Program-made: the position numbers and the translations under genes
Notes under the pieces: model-generated
Told to the model about the DNA's origin: nothing
The model's input: the letters and a program-made list of their open reading frames with translations, nothing else
Database searches by the model: none
Shown: positions 1 through 8,397 of the stretch, in pieces
Position numbering within the stretch: the stretch's first letter is position 1
How the letters are laid out: the number at the start of each line of letters is the position of its first letter
Source of the DNA: Streptomyces tuirus
Lineage (GTDB): Bacteria > Actinomycetota > Actinomycetes > Streptomycetales > Streptomycetaceae
Reading direction: 5' to 3'
Length of the DNA stretch: 64,000 bases
NCBI RefSeq assembly: GCF_014701095.1
Contig: NZ_AP023439.1
Span: forward strand, 1,910,001-1,974,000

Positions 1-462
1 GCCGAAGTCGGCCGCGCCCTGCGGGGTGAGGAAGCCAGCCACCGCGATGAGCGAGCCGAACAGGTACAGCCAGTAGGCGAACATGTTCAGCCGCGGGAAC
101 GCCACGTCGGGCGCGCCGATCTGCAGCGGCATGATCCAGTTCGCGAAACCGGCGAACAGCGGCGTCGCGAACATCAGCAGCATGATCGTGCCGTGCATCG
201 TGAACGCCTGGTTGAACTGCTCGTTCGACATGATCTGCAGACCCGGACGGGCCAGCTCGGCGCGCATGATCAGCGCCATCACGCCGCCGATGACGAAGAA
301 CGCGAAAGACGTGGCGAGGTACAGCGTGCCGATCGTCTTGTGGTCCGTCGTCGTCAGCCACTTGACCACGACACTGCCGCGGTTCTGGCGCCTGACCGGC
401 AGCTCGTCCTGGTAGTGGGACCCTGCTGCCGCGGCACCCTGAGGTTCGTTGAGGATGCTCAC
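1..462 (-). CDS. ctaD: Cytochrome c oxidase subunit I, aa3 type (5' part only)
   Basis: This is the catalytic membrane subunit that reduces oxygen to water in the respiratory chain. Only the first 154 codons are in the window; the gene continues past base 1. The GTG start at 462 overlaps the TGA of ctaC by four bases (GTGA), so the two are translationally coupled. The visible part has a short cytoplasmic N-terminus with the conserved [12 protein letters not shown] stretch (residues 34-45), a first membrane helix at about 42-64, and [10 protein letters not shown], whose His90 is a haem a ligand in this family. The end of the visible part contains further helices. Confidence 0.95.
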   Translation of the reverse strand, partial: MSILNEPQGAAAAGSHYQDELPVRRQNRGSVVVKWLTTTDHKTIGTLYLATSFAFFVIGGVMALIMRAELARPGLQIMSNEQFNQAFTMHGTIMLLMFATPLFAGFANWIMPLQIGAPDVAFPRLNMFAYWLYLFGSLIAVAGFLTPQGAADFG

Positions 463-1424
463 AGGATGTTCGACCTTCGGTTCTTCTCGGGGCCCGCCTG
501 CTCGATACCGGCAGGAACGTAACCGTTCTGCTGCTTGTCCACGAGGTCCTTGAGGTGCTGCTCGTAGCGCTCGGGGGAGACGACCTTCACGTTGAACAGC
601 ATCCGGGAGTGGTCGACGCCGCAGAGCTCGGCGCACTTGCCCAGGAAGGTGCCCTCCTTGTTGGGGGTCACCTCGAAGGCGTTGGTGTGGCCCGGGATGA
701 CGTCCTGCTTCATCAGGAACGGCACCACCCAGAAGGAGTGGATGACGTCACGCGAGGTGAGGATGAAGCGGACGGTCTTGCCCTTGGGCAGCCACAGGGT
801 CGGGCCCGGGTTGTTGGTCTGAGGGTTCCGCGTGCCGGGGGTGCCGCAGTCGTAGACGCCGCCGGCGTTGGCCGGGAAGTCATCCTTGAAGCGGTCCGGG
901 ATCGCGTCCAGGTCCTTGGCGGTCTTGGCGTCCCCGGTGGAACCGCCGACCGGCTCGATGTAGTTGAAGCACCAGCTCCACTGGAAGCCGACCACGTTGA
1001 CCGTGACGTCGGGCTTCTTCTTGAAGCTGAGCAGCTCGGACTCGTCACGGGCGGTGAAGTAGAACAGCACCGAGACGATGATGAGCGGAACCACGGTGTA
1101 CAGCGCCTCGATGGGCATGTTGTACCGGGTCTGCGGAGGAACTTCGACCTTGGTGCGGCTGCGCCGGTGGAAGAAAGCACTCCACAGGATCAGACCCCAC
1201 ACCAGCACGCCGACGGCGAGCGCAGCCGCCCAGGAACCCTGCCACAGGGAGAGGATCCGCGGAGCCTCTTCCGTGGTCGGGGTGGGCATACCAAGGCGGG
1301 GGAAGTCTTCCCAGTTGTACGAGCAACCGGTGGCTGTCGCCAAGACCAGGCCCGCGGTCAGTGCCTGCAGCAGCTTCCGCCGCATCGGGCGCCGCGGCGA
1401 GCGGTCGGAGCCGTTGGGACTCAC
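459..1424 (-). CDS. ctaC: Cytochrome c oxidase subunit II (CuA subunit)
   Basis: Subunit II accepts electrons from cytochrome c through its binuclear CuA centre and passes them to subunit I. The 321-residue protein begins at the GTG at 1424, which has GGGAAGG six bases upstream; a longer in-frame extension exists but lacks family similarity. A basic N-terminus leads into a hydrophobic segment ending in ATGC (Cys34), which resembles a lipoprotein signal. Two membrane hairpin helices lie at about 64-84 and 106-124. The CuA ligands are visible: His229 in VIHSFWV and the [12 protein letters not shown] motif (Cys264, Glu266, Cys268, His272, Met275). It is first in an operon with ctaD. Confidence 0.95.
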   Translation of the reverse strand: MSPNGSDRSPRRPMRRKLLQALTAGLVLATATGCSYNWEDFPRLGMPTPTTEEAPRILSLWQGSWAAALAVGVLVWGLILWSAFFHRRSRTKVEVPPQTRYNMPIEALYTVVPLIIVSVLFYFTARDESELLSFKKKPDVTVNVVGFQWSWCFNYIEPVGGSTGDAKTAKDLDAIPDRFKDDFPANAGGVYDCGTPGTRNPQTNNPGPTLWLPKGKTVRFILTSRDVIHSFWVVPFLMKQDVIPGHTNAFEVTPNKEGTFLGKCAELCGVDHSRMLFNVKVVSPERYEQHLKDLVDKQQNGYVPAGIEQAGPEKNRRSNIL

Positions 1425-1534
1425 GTAGCGCCTTCCCGAGAGTCTCGCCCGCGCGGATCGGCTGCGGCCTGGCCTTCTCGCTGGTCGGTCGCGGCCCTGC
1501 GTCGGGCAGGGGTTTGGATGTTTATGCGGACCAA

Positions 1535-1540
1535 ACCCTA
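1535..1540 (-). promoter_or_regulatory. Possible -10 element for ctaC
   Basis: On the minus strand this reads TAGGGT, a common Streptomyces sigma-HrdB-like -10 hexamer, about 110 bases upstream of the ctaC start. No convincing -35 was identified, so this is a pattern match only. Confidence 0.3.
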
Positions 1541-1608
1541 GCCGACGCCCTCCGGGGGTTCTCGGGGAGGGGTGCCTACTCACTCGGGTGGTTCGCTGAT
1601 TTGGCGGC

Positions 1609-1680
1609 TGCGGGTCGTTTGTGGTTGTTCGCGCCCCGCGGCGGAGCCGCGGATGTCACCGCCCGCGCCCCTTTGGGGAC
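1609..1680 (+). repeat. Dispersed intergenic repeat, copy 1
   Basis: This stretch holds the GCGGCGGAGCCGC core followed by a GCGCCCC(TTT/CAA)GGGG stem. The same core recurs at about 19307, 28690, 28749, 33275 and 43547. It lies just upstream of the cysteine desulfurase gene. Confidence 0.6.
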
Positions 1681-1711
1681 GTCTTCGTGCTGGGCGTTCT
1701 AGCGTTGGCGT

Positions 1712-3091
1712 GTGGGTTACTTCGATGCTGCTTCCGCCGTTCCGCTTCATCCGATCGCCCGGCAGGCGCTGCTGGCCTCGTTGGACGAGGGGTGGGCGGA
1801 TCCCGCGCGTCTGTACAGGGAGGGTCGGAGGGCCCGGGTGCTGCTGGACGCGGCGCGGGAGGCCGCCGCCGAGGCGGTGGGGTGCCGGCCGGACGAACTT
1901 GCCTTCACCTCGTCCGGAACCCGTGCCGTCCACACGGGGATTGCCGGGGCGCTGGCCGGGCGGAGGCGGACCGGGCGTCACCTGATCGTGTCCGCGGTCG
2001 AACACTCCTCTGTACTGCATTCGGCGGAGCTGCTGGAGGCGGCCGGGGGGAGCGTCACCCAGGTCGCGGTGGACCGCACCGGGTTGGTGGACCCGGCGGC
2101 CTACGGCGACGCCCTGCGCGAGGACACCGCGCTGGCGTGTCTGCAGTCCGCCAATCACGAGGTCGGGACCGAGCAGCCGGTCGCGGCGGTGGCCGAGGTG
2201 TGCCGGGCGGCCGGCGTGCCGTTGCTGGTGGACGCGGCGCAGTCGCTGGGGTGGGGGCCGGTGGACGGGGGCTGGTCGCTGCTGACGGCCAGTGCCCACA
2301 AGTGGGGCGGGCCGTCCGGGGTCGGGCTGCTCGTGGTCCGCAAGGGCGCGCGGTTCGCGGCGCAAGGGCCGGTGGACGAGCGGGAGTCGGGCCGGGCGCC
2401 CGGTTTCGAGAACATCCCGGCGATCGTGGCGGCGGCCGCGTCGCTGCGGGCGGTGCGAGCCGAGGCGGCCGAGGAGGCCGCGCGCCTGCGGGAGCTGACG
2501 GACCGGATCCGGGCGCGGGTGCCGCGGCTGGTGCCCGACGTCGAGGTGGTGGGCCATCCGGTGCGCCGGCTGCCCGGGGTCGTCACCTTCTCCTGTCTCT
2601 ATGTCGACGGTGAGGCGCTGCTGCACGAGCTGGACCGGGAGGGTTTCTCGGTTTCGTCCGGATCGTCCTGCACGAGCAGCACGCTGACGCCCAGCCATGT
2701 GCTGCGGGCGATGGGCGTGCTGAGTGAGGGAAATGTGCGGGTTTCGCTGCCTCCCGGAACGGCCGAGGAGGAGGTGGAGAGGTTCCTGGAGGTGCTCCCC
2801 CGGGCGGTGACGGCGGTGCGGGAGAAGCTGGGGGCGCCGGTCTCGGAGACGGTGGTGCGGGAGGCCGACGTGCTTGTCGTGGACTCCCTGGGCAAGAGGT
2901 GCCCGATCCCGGTCATCGAACTCGCGAAGGTCATCGGTGACGTGCCCGTGGGCGGCCTGGTCCGGGTCCTGTCGGACGACGAGGCGGCCCGCCTGGACAT
3001 CCCGGCGTGGTGCGAGATGCGGGGCCAGGAGTACGTGGGCGAGGAGCCGGCGGACCAAGGAACCTCCTACTTGATCCGCCGGGCGAGCTGA
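1712..3091 (+). CDS. Cysteine desulfurase-TusA sulfurtransferase fusion
   Basis: This 459-residue protein joins two sulfur-handling domains. Residues 1-375 are a NifS/IscS-like aminotransferase-fold cysteine desulfurase: the PLP lysine is Lys197 in TASAHKWGGP and the persulfide cysteine is Cys320 in SSGSSCTSS. Residues 385-459 are a TusA-like domain with the CPxP motif at Cys397 (GKRCPIP). The fused form suggests that sulfur taken from cysteine is passed directly to the TusA cysteine. The start is the GTG at 1712; the reading continues straight into a family-like N-terminus (YFDAAS). It is divergent from ctaC. The final sulfur acceptor is unknown; tRNA thiolation, Fe-S or cofactor sulfuration are all possible. 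Confidence 0.9.
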   Translation: MGYFDAASAVPLHPIARQALLASLDEGWADPARLYREGRRARVLLDAAREAAAEAVGCRPDELAFTSSGTRAVHTGIAGALAGRRRTGRHLIVSAVEHSSVLHSAELLEAAGGSVTQVAVDRTGLVDPAAYGDALREDTALACLQSANHEVGTEQPVAAVAEVCRAAGVPLLVDAAQSLGWGPVDGGWSLLTASAHKWGGPSGVGLLVVRKGARFAAQGPVDERESGRAPGFENIPAIVAAAASLRAVRAEAAEEAARLRELTDRIRARVPRLVPDVEVVGHPVRRLPGVVTFSCLYVDGEALLHELDREGFSVSSGSSCTSSTLTPSHVLRAMGVLSEGNVRVSLPPGTAEEEVERFLEVLPRAVTAVREKLGAPVSETVVREADVLVVDSLGKRCPIPVIELAKVIGDVPVGGLVRVLSDDEAARLDIPAWCEMRGQEYVGEEPADQGTSYLIRRAS

Positions 3092-3100
3092 GTCACTCAG

Positions 3101-3143
3101 GCGCGCGGGGAACTGCGCGCATCACCCCCACGCACGCGCAGCC
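3101..3143 (-). repeat. Dispersed intergenic repeat, copy 2 (reverse orientation)
   Basis: On the minus strand this contains GCGCAGTTCCCCGCGC, the second conserved block of the repeat family, found also near 28648, 32310, 36157 and 59362. It lies between the convergent ends of the desulfurase and kinase genes. Confidence 0.55.
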
Positions 3144-3147
3144 GAAC

Positions 3148-4122
3148 TCAGGCCAGATGCCCCCGGACTTCTCGGGCCGCCTCGTCCCCGTACGCCTTGG
3201 TGAACCGCTCCATGAAGTGCCCGCGCCGCAGCTGGTACTCCTGCGTGCCCACCGTCTCGATGACGAGGGTCGCCAGCATGCAACCGACCTGGGCGGCGCG
3301 CTCCAGGGAGACGCCCCAGGCCAGGCCGGACATGAAGCCCGCGCGGAAGGCGTCGCCGACGCCCGTCGGGTCGGCCTTGCGCTCCTCGTCCGGCGTGCCG
3401 ACCTCGATCGGGTCCTCGCCGGCCCGCTCGATGCGTACGCCGCGCGCGCCGAGCGTGGTCACCCGGTGGCCCACGCGGGACAGGATCTCCGCGTCGCTCC
3501 AGCCGGTCTTGGTCTCGATGAGGCCCTTCTCGTACTCGTTGGAGAAGAGGTACGTCGCCCCGTCCAGCAGGATGCGGATCTCCTCGCCGTCCATCCGGGC
3601 GATCTGCTGGGAGAAGTCGGCGGCGAACGGGATGGACCGGGAGCGGCACTCCTCGGTGTGGCGGAGCATGGCCTCCGGGTCGTCGGCGCCGATGGAGACC
3701 AGGTCGAGACCGCCGACGCGGTCGGCGACGGTCTTCAGCTCGATGAGGCGGGCCTCGCTCATGGCGCCGGTGTAGAAGGAGCCGATCTGGTTGTGGTCGG
3801 CGTCGGTCGTGCACACGAAGCGGGCGGTGTGCAGCGTGTCGGAGATGCGGACGGAGTCGGTGTCGACGCCGTGCCGCTCCAGCCAGGCCCGGTACTCGTC
3901 GAAGTCCGCGCCCGCGGCACCGACCAGGATCGGCCGGGTGCCGAGCTGTCCCATGCCGAACGCGATGTTCGCGGCGACGCCGCCGCGGCGGACGTCGAGC
4001 TGGTCGACCAGGAACGACAGCGAGACCGTGTGCAGCTGGTCCGCTACGAACTGGTCGGCGAAGCGACCGGGGAAGGTCATGAGGTGGTCGGTGGCGATGG
4101 AGCCGGAGACTGCGATGCGCAC
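3148..4122 (-). CDS. PfkB-family carbohydrate/nucleoside kinase
   Basis: This is a 324-residue cytoplasmic kinase of the ribokinase/PfkB superfamily, which transfers phosphate from ATP to a sugar or nucleoside hydroxyl. The glycine-rich substrate signature GGVAANIA is at 47-54 and the ATP/anion-hole signature DPTGVGDAF at 251-259, with Asp257 the expected catalytic base. The GTG start at 4122 has AGGAGAG nine bases upstream. Related actinobacterial proteins are variously annotated as adenosine kinase or generic carbohydrate kinase, and the substrate cannot be decided from the sequence. It is a single gene, divergent from a small conserved gene. Confidence 0.9.
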   Translation of the reverse strand: MRIAVSGSIATDHLMTFPGRFADQFVADQLHTVSLSFLVDQLDVRRGGVAANIAFGMGQLGTRPILVGAAGADFDEYRAWLERHGVDTDSVRISDTLHTARFVCTTDADHNQIGSFYTGAMSEARLIELKTVADRVGGLDLVSIGADDPEAMLRHTEECRSRSIPFAADFSQQIARMDGEEIRILLDGATYLFSNEYEKGLIETKTGWSDAEILSRVGHRVTTLGARGVRIERAGEDPIEVGTPDEERKADPTGVGDAFRAGFMSGLAWGVSLERAAQVGCMLATLVIETVGTQEYQLRRGHFMERFTKAYGDEAAREVRGHLA

Positions 4123-4164
4123 GGCGTGGACTCTCCTGAGGGAGGCGAACCTTGACGGTTCACG

Positions 4165-4211
4165 CTATCGGGTGGGCGGGCGGCTCTGAAGGCATCGAAA
4201 CTACCCGATAG
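4165..4211. promoter_or_regulatory. Inverted repeat between divergent genes
   Basis: CTATCGGG (4165-4172) and its exact complement CCCGATAG (4204-4211) are separated by 31 bases in the divergent promoter region between the PfkB kinase and the small gene at 4254. It could be an operator read in both directions. No regulator is known. Confidence 0.35.
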
Positions 4212-4241
4212 TAGATCTTTCTCGGTGACCTCGACCGTGCA

Positions 4242-4247
4242 TACGGT
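4242..4247 (+). promoter_or_regulatory. -10 element, probable leaderless start of 4254
   Basis: TACGGT lies six bases before the ATG at 4254, and no ribosome site is present. This spacing is typical of leaderless transcripts. Confidence 0.45.
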
Positions 4248-4253
4248 GCCGGT

Positions 4254-4460
4254 ATGACGAACCTCAAGGTCCACGCCCCTGTTCCCGTCGATCTGGAGGG
4301 TGACCTGGCCTCGCTGCCGGGCGACGGGGCGCGGATGGCTCCGCACTGGGCGGTCCCCCGGATCGCTTCGCGGCCGGTCTCCCCGGCTCTGATCCACGGC
4401 GTGTCGGTACCCCCGGCGTCGGCGCGGCTGCTCGACGCCATGGAGGACTACGGGGACTGA
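4254..4460 (+). CDS. Small conserved protein of unknown function (68 aa)
   Basis: A 68-residue soluble protein without a recognised domain. It is acidic in its first third and contains a conserved-looking HWAVPRIASRPVSPALIHG-type middle and a C-terminal SARLLDAMEDYGD. Its reality is supported by third-position G+C bias, by a -10-like TACGGT six bases ahead of the ATG, and by my recollection of similar short proteins at this place in other Streptomyces. There is no ribosome site, which fits a leaderless message. No function is proposed. Confidence 0.6.
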   Translation: MTNLKVHAPVPVDLEGDLASLPGDGARMAPHWAVPRIASRPVSPALIHGVSVPPASARLLDAMEDYGD

Positions 4461-4606
4461 ACGGCGCACTCGCGGGAACCGTGTGCTCCCTCGCTGCGTC
4501 CCATCGCTGTCCCCCGTAAAGGGGAGGCGGGATACGACCCACCAGCGGGCCCGTAGGTGACGGGCCGGGTCCCATGGGACAGCTGTGCAGCCGAAGGAGC
4601 GATGCG

Positions 4607-6466
4607 GTGAACACCGAGCGACCCGACAACGACGACGACGTCAGGGAAGCGGGCGCCGGCGCCGGCGCCCCGGAGGTCGAGGAGCCGGGTACGGCGGACG
4701 CCGGAACCCCGGCGCAGACGGGGGAGTCGCCGGAGGCCGCTGAGCCCCACGAGGCCGAAGAGAACGAAGAGACCGAAGAGGCGGAAGAGGCTGAAGCCAC
4801 CGCCGAGGCTCCGGACGCTTCCGAGGTACCGGAGGCACCGGGTGAGGACGCGCAGACCGCCGACGTGAAGGCGGCCGAGGGCGAGGAAACCGCCGAGACG
4901 GCCGACGACGAGTCGGCGGCTGCGACGACCCCGGAACCGGCCGGCGACCTCCCCCGCGATGAACACGACCTGCGCAACGAACACGACGAACGCGACGTAC
5001 CCGACTCACGCGACGACGAGGACCTGGTCGGCCACGGCGGTGGCCGCCCCCGTACGCCCGCGATCATCGCCTCCGTCGCCGCCGCCGTGCTGCTGATCGG
5101 CGGCGGCGGGGCCTGGCTCGCCTCCAACGCCTCGAGCGGGTCGGGCGGCGGTACGACCTCCGGCGCGCCCGGCGGGGACGACACTCCCCCGCCGCTCGCG
5201 CTCGACGGCTACTCGGAGTCCACGGCGGGCGGCGGCAACGGCATCGCGCCCGGCGAGCCCAACCCCTACGGCGCCACCTACCGGGTCGGCGGCCCCCTGC
5301 CGGACGGCCCCGGCAAGGCGCCGGTGTACCGGGCGCAGGGCGAGGTCACCAAGGAGGACGTGGCCCGGCTGGCGAAGGCCCTCGGGGTCGAGGGGGCGCC
5401 GGTGGCGCAGGGCGAGGCCTGGAAGATCGGGGGCCAGGACGGGTCGGGGCCGAGCCTCCAGGTGAACCGGCAGGCGCCGGGCTCCTGGACGTTCAGCCGG
5501 TACGCCCCGGGCACCGACAACTGCAAGGGCACCGACACCTGCACCGCCCCCCGGTCCGGTGGCACACCGGTGAGCGAGGAGGAGGCCGAGAAGGCCGCGG
5601 CGCCCGTGCTGAAGGCGGTGGGTCAGGACGACGCGAAGCGCGACGCGAGCCAGGTCATGGGGGCTCAGCGGGTGGTGAACGCCGCTCCCGAGGTGGGCGG
5701 ACTGCCCACGCACGGCTGGACGACCGGGATCAACGTCGGCCCCGACGGCGAGGTCGTCGGCGGCAGCGGACAGCTGAAGACGCCGGTGAAGGGCGACACG
5801 TACCCGGTGGTCAGCGCCGAGAAGGCGCTGGAGCTGATGAACGGGCAGCCGAAGAACGACCACCGGATGGGCATCGGCGGCTGCGCCAGTCCGGTGCCGC
5901 TGACGGACCGGCAGGAGCAGCCCTGTGAGCAGCCGTCGGGCGGTACCTCCGGGCAGGACACGGTGACGGTCGAGAGCGCGGTGTTCGGGCTGGCCGCGCA
6001 CGTCGTGGACGGGCGGCAGGCGCTGGTGCCGTCCTGGCTGTTCGAGGTGACGGCGCCGGGCGCGCAGGACCCGTTCACGGTGACGTACCCGGCGGTGGAG
6101 CCGAAGTACCTGGCCTCCCCCGAGCCGAGCGAGCCGAGTGACCAGCCGACCTCGGCTCCCGGGCCGCGCGAGGTGAAGGTGGACGGCTACCGGGCGGAGG
6201 GCGCGGAGCTGACGGTGACCTTCACGGGCGGGGTGTGCGCCGACTACGACGTGAAGGCGAGCGAGAAGGGCGACGAGGTGACGGTCTCCGTGACGTCGAC
6301 CCCGTGGCCGGACAAGGTCTGCATCATGATCGCCAAGCAGTTCCAGAAGACCGTGCAGCTGGACGAGCCGCTCGGTGACCGGGCCGTGGTGAACACGGAC
6401 GGCATGGCGGTGCCGCTGGCCAAGGAGGGCGCGCGGCTGCCGGCTCCCCCGACGCGGGAGCGGTAG
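4607..6466 (+). CDS. Large single-pass membrane protein with acidic cytoplasmic region
   Basis: The 619-residue protein starts at the GTG at 4607, seven bases after AAGGAG; an ATG at 4574 lacks a ribosome site. Residues 1-140 are strongly acidic and rich in Glu, Ala and Pro, followed by a charged HDLRNEHDERD stretch. One membrane segment (AIIASVAAAVLLIG, about 152-173) is followed by a glycine/serine linker and a roughly 430-residue outer domain containing several cysteines and a low-complexity EPSEPSD linker near 540. There is no cleavable signal, so the acidic part is predicted cytoplasmic. I recognise no enzymatic domain; conserved in Streptomyces as a hypothetical membrane protein. Confidence 0.85.
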   Translation: MNTERPDNDDDVREAGAGAGAPEVEEPGTADAGTPAQTGESPEAAEPHEAEENEETEEAEEAEATAEAPDASEVPEAPGEDAQTADVKAAEGEETAETADDESAAATTPEPAGDLPRDEHDLRNEHDERDVPDSRDDEDLVGHGGGRPRTPAIIASVAAAVLLIGGGGAWLASNASSGSGGGTTSGAPGGDDTPPPLALDGYSESTAGGGNGIAPGEPNPYGATYRVGGPLPDGPGKAPVYRAQGEVTKEDVARLAKALGVEGAPVAQGEAWKIGGQDGSGPSLQVNRQAPGSWTFSRYAPGTDNCKGTDTCTAPRSGGTPVSEEEAEKAAAPVLKAVGQDDAKRDASQVMGAQRVVNAAPEVGGLPTHGWTTGINVGPDGEVVGGSGQLKTPVKGDTYPVVSAEKALELMNGQPKNDHRMGIGGCASPVPLTDRQEQPCEQPSGGTSGQDTVTVESAVFGLAAHVVDGRQALVPSWLFEVTAPGAQDPFTVTYPAVEPKYLASPEPSEPSDQPTSAPGPREVKVDGYRAEGAELTVTFTGGVCADYDVKASEKGDEVTVSVTSTPWPDKVCIMIAKQFQKTVQLDEPLGDRAVVNTDGMAVPLAKEGARLPAPPTRER

Positions 6467-6483
6467 GAGCGTCCACGCAGCGC

Positions 6484-6520
6484 GAAGGCGGCGGCCCCGT
6501 CGGAGGGGGCCGCCGCCTTC
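6484..6520. terminator. Bidirectional terminator hairpin
   Basis: A perfect 15-bp stem (6484-6498 with 6506-6520) encloses a 7-base loop. It lies between the convergent ends of the membrane protein gene and erpA and has A-rich and T-rich flanks in both directions. Confidence 0.85.
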
Positions 6521-6555
6521 GTCGTGTCCGCGGCCGCCGGAGCGGCTCGGCAGGC

Positions 6556-6912
6556 TCAGCTGAAGGAGTCGCCGCAGGCGCAGGAGCCCGTCGCGTTCGG
6601 GTTGTCGATCGTGAAGCCCTGCTTCTCGATGGTGTCCACGAAGTCGATCGTGGCACCGCCCAGGTACGGGGCGCTCATGCGGTCGGTGACCACCTTCACA
6701 CCGCCGAAGTCCTTCTCGACGTCGCCGTCGAGGGCGCGCTCGTCGAAGAAGAGCTGGTAGCGCAGGCCGGAGCAGCCGCCGGGCTGGACGGCGACACGCA
6801 GCGCGAGGTCTTCGCGGCCTTCCTGGTCGAGCAGCGCCTTGACCTTGGACGCGGCGGCGTCGGTCAGGATGATGCCGTCGGTGACGGTGCTGGTCTCGTC
6901 CGATACGGACAT
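6556..6912 (-). CDS. erpA: Iron-sulfur cluster insertion protein ErpA (A-type carrier)
   Basis: This 118-residue A-type carrier receives Fe-S clusters from scaffold proteins and delivers them to target enzymes. The three conserved cluster ligands are present: Cys47 in GGCSG and Cys111 and Cys113 in GSCACGD. The ATG at 6912 is preceded by GGGAGAG. It is divergent from nadA, whose product is itself a [4Fe-4S] enzyme, so the carrier may serve this neighbour. Its length matches the family. Confidence 0.95.
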   Translation of the reverse strand: MSVSDETSTVTDGIILTDAAASKVKALLDQEGREDLALRVAVQPGGCSGLRYQLFFDERALDGDVEKDFGGVKVVTDRMSAPYLGGATIDFVDTIEKQGFTIDNPNATGSCACGDSFS

Positions 6913-7116
6913 CTACATCTCTCCCGGGTTGTACGGAGACTGCTTGCCGACGGTTGCAACCGGCGGGGCCGCGGATTCATTCCGGGCCGGGCGCTCGATC
7001 TCGGCTCCTTTTCATGCTCGCACACGCACCCGGAACCGGAAAACGGCTCTTTCCGGGTCTTCCCGGGAATGAACGGGGGCCCACCGGGATTCACGTCACA
7101 CAGACGCTATGGCCAT

Positions 7117-7163
7117 CGTCAAAGTGACGTGAAGCGGTTATGATAGATAGCGTCAAATCGACG
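7117..7163. promoter_or_regulatory. Paired 13-bp palindromes in the nadA promoter
   Basis: CGTCAAAGTGACG (7117-7129) and CGTCAAATCGACG (7151-7163) are near-identical palindromes 34 bases apart. They flank a TATGAT -10 hexamer at 7139-7144. A wider inverted repeat, GACGCTAT (7103-7110) and ATAGCGTC (7147-7154), overlaps them. The arrangement looks like a two-site repressor operator; a NAD-responsive regulator is possible but unproven. Confidence 0.55.
7139..7144 (+). promoter_or_regulatory. -10 element of nadA
   Basis: TATGAT lies about 50 bases upstream of the nadA start and between the two palindromes. The -35 region would fall on the first palindrome (TCGTCA). Confidence 0.5.
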
Positions 7164-7194
7164 AAAAGTCGCAGAAACAGAAAGGGTGCGTGTC

Positions 7195-8379
7195 GTGACC
7201 ACCGCCCAGACCCAGGAGCTCGACGTACAGCCGACGCCCCTCGCCCTGCTGCTCCTCGGCCGTGAGGCCGACCCGAAGAGCGAGCGCGGTGTGGAGTGTC
7301 CCGGCGACCTGCCCTCGCCGTCCGACCCGGACCTGGTGGAGCGTGCCCGCAAGGCGAAGGAGAAGCTCGGGGACAAGGTCTTCGTCCTCGGCCACCACTA
7401 CCAGCGCGACGAGGTCATCCAGTTCGCCGACGTGACCGGCGACTCGTTCAAGCTGGCCCGTGACGCGGCCGCCCGCCCGGAGGCCGAGTACATCGTGTTC
7501 TGCGGCGTGCACTTCATGGCGGAGTCGGCGGACATCCTGACGTCCGGCGACCAGAAGGTCGTCCTGCCCGACCTCGCCGCCGGCTGCTCGATGGCCGACA
7601 TGGCGACGGCCGAGCAGGTCGCCGAGTGCTGGGACGTGCTGACCGAGGCCGGGATAGCCGAGCAGGTCGTGCCCGTCTCGTACATGAACTCCTCCGCCGA
7701 CATCAAGGCGTTCACCGGCAAGCACGGCGGCACGATCTGCACCTCGTCCAACGCCAAGCGTGCCCTGGACTGGGCCTTCGAGCAGGGCGAGAAGGTGCTG
7801 TTCCTGCCCGACCAGCACCTCGGGCGCAACACCGCGGTCCGCGACATGGGCATGTCCCTGGAGGACTGCGTCGTCTACAACCCGCACAAGCCGAACGGCG
7901 GCCTGACCGCCGACGAACTGCGCGCGGCGAAGATGATCCTGTGGCGCGGCCACTGCTCGGTGCACGGCCGCTTCAGCCTGGACTCGGTGAACGACGTGCG
8001 CGAGCGCATCCCCGGCGTGAACGTCCTGGTCCACCCCGAGTGCAAGCACGAGGTCGTGGCCGCGGCGGACTACGTCGGCTCGACGGAGTACATCATCAAG
8101 GCCCTGGAGGCCGCGCCGGCCGGATCCAAGTGGGCCATCGGCACGGAGCTGAACCTGGTCCGCCGCCTGGCGAACCGTTTCGCGCCCGAGGGCAAGGAGA
8201 TCGTCTTCCTCGACAAGACGGTCTGCTTCTGCTCGACCATGAACCGCATCGACCTCCCCCACCTGGTCTGGACCCTGGAGTCCCTGGCCGAGGGCAACCT
8301 CGTCAACCGCATCGAGGTGGACAAGGAGACGGAGGCCTTCGCGAAGCTGGCCCTGGAGCGGATGCTGGCGCTGCCGTAG
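7195..8379 (+). CDS. nadA: Quinolinate synthase NadA
   Basis: NadA condenses iminoaspartate with dihydroxyacetone phosphate to quinolinate, the first committed precursor of NAD, using a [4Fe-4S] cluster. The 394-residue protein starts at the GTG at 7195, eight bases after AAAGGG; an in-frame GTG at 7186 lacks a ribosome site. The long form typical of actinobacteria is seen, with an N-terminal extension before LGHHYQRDEVIQFAD. Conserved cysteines occur in FCGVHFMAES, RGHCSVHGRF, HPECKHE and VCFCSTMNRI. No nadB or nadC follows, as the next gene is convergent. Confidence 0.96.
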   Translation: MTTAQTQELDVQPTPLALLLLGREADPKSERGVECPGDLPSPSDPDLVERARKAKEKLGDKVFVLGHHYQRDEVIQFADVTGDSFKLARDAAARPEAEYIVFCGVHFMAESADILTSGDQKVVLPDLAAGCSMADMATAEQVAECWDVLTEAGIAEQVVPVSYMNSSADIKAFTGKHGGTICTSSNAKRALDWAFEQGEKVLFLPDQHLGRNTAVRDMGMSLEDCVVYNPHKPNGGLTADELRAAKMILWRGHCSVHGRFSLDSVNDVRERIPGVNVLVHPECKHEVVAAADYVGSTEYIIKALEAAPAGSKWAIGTELNLVRRLANRFAPEGKEIVFLDKTVCFCSTMNRIDLPHLVWTLESLAEGNLVNRIEVDKETEAFAKLALERMLALP

Positions 8380-8397
8380 GTCTCGCAGCCCCTGGGC

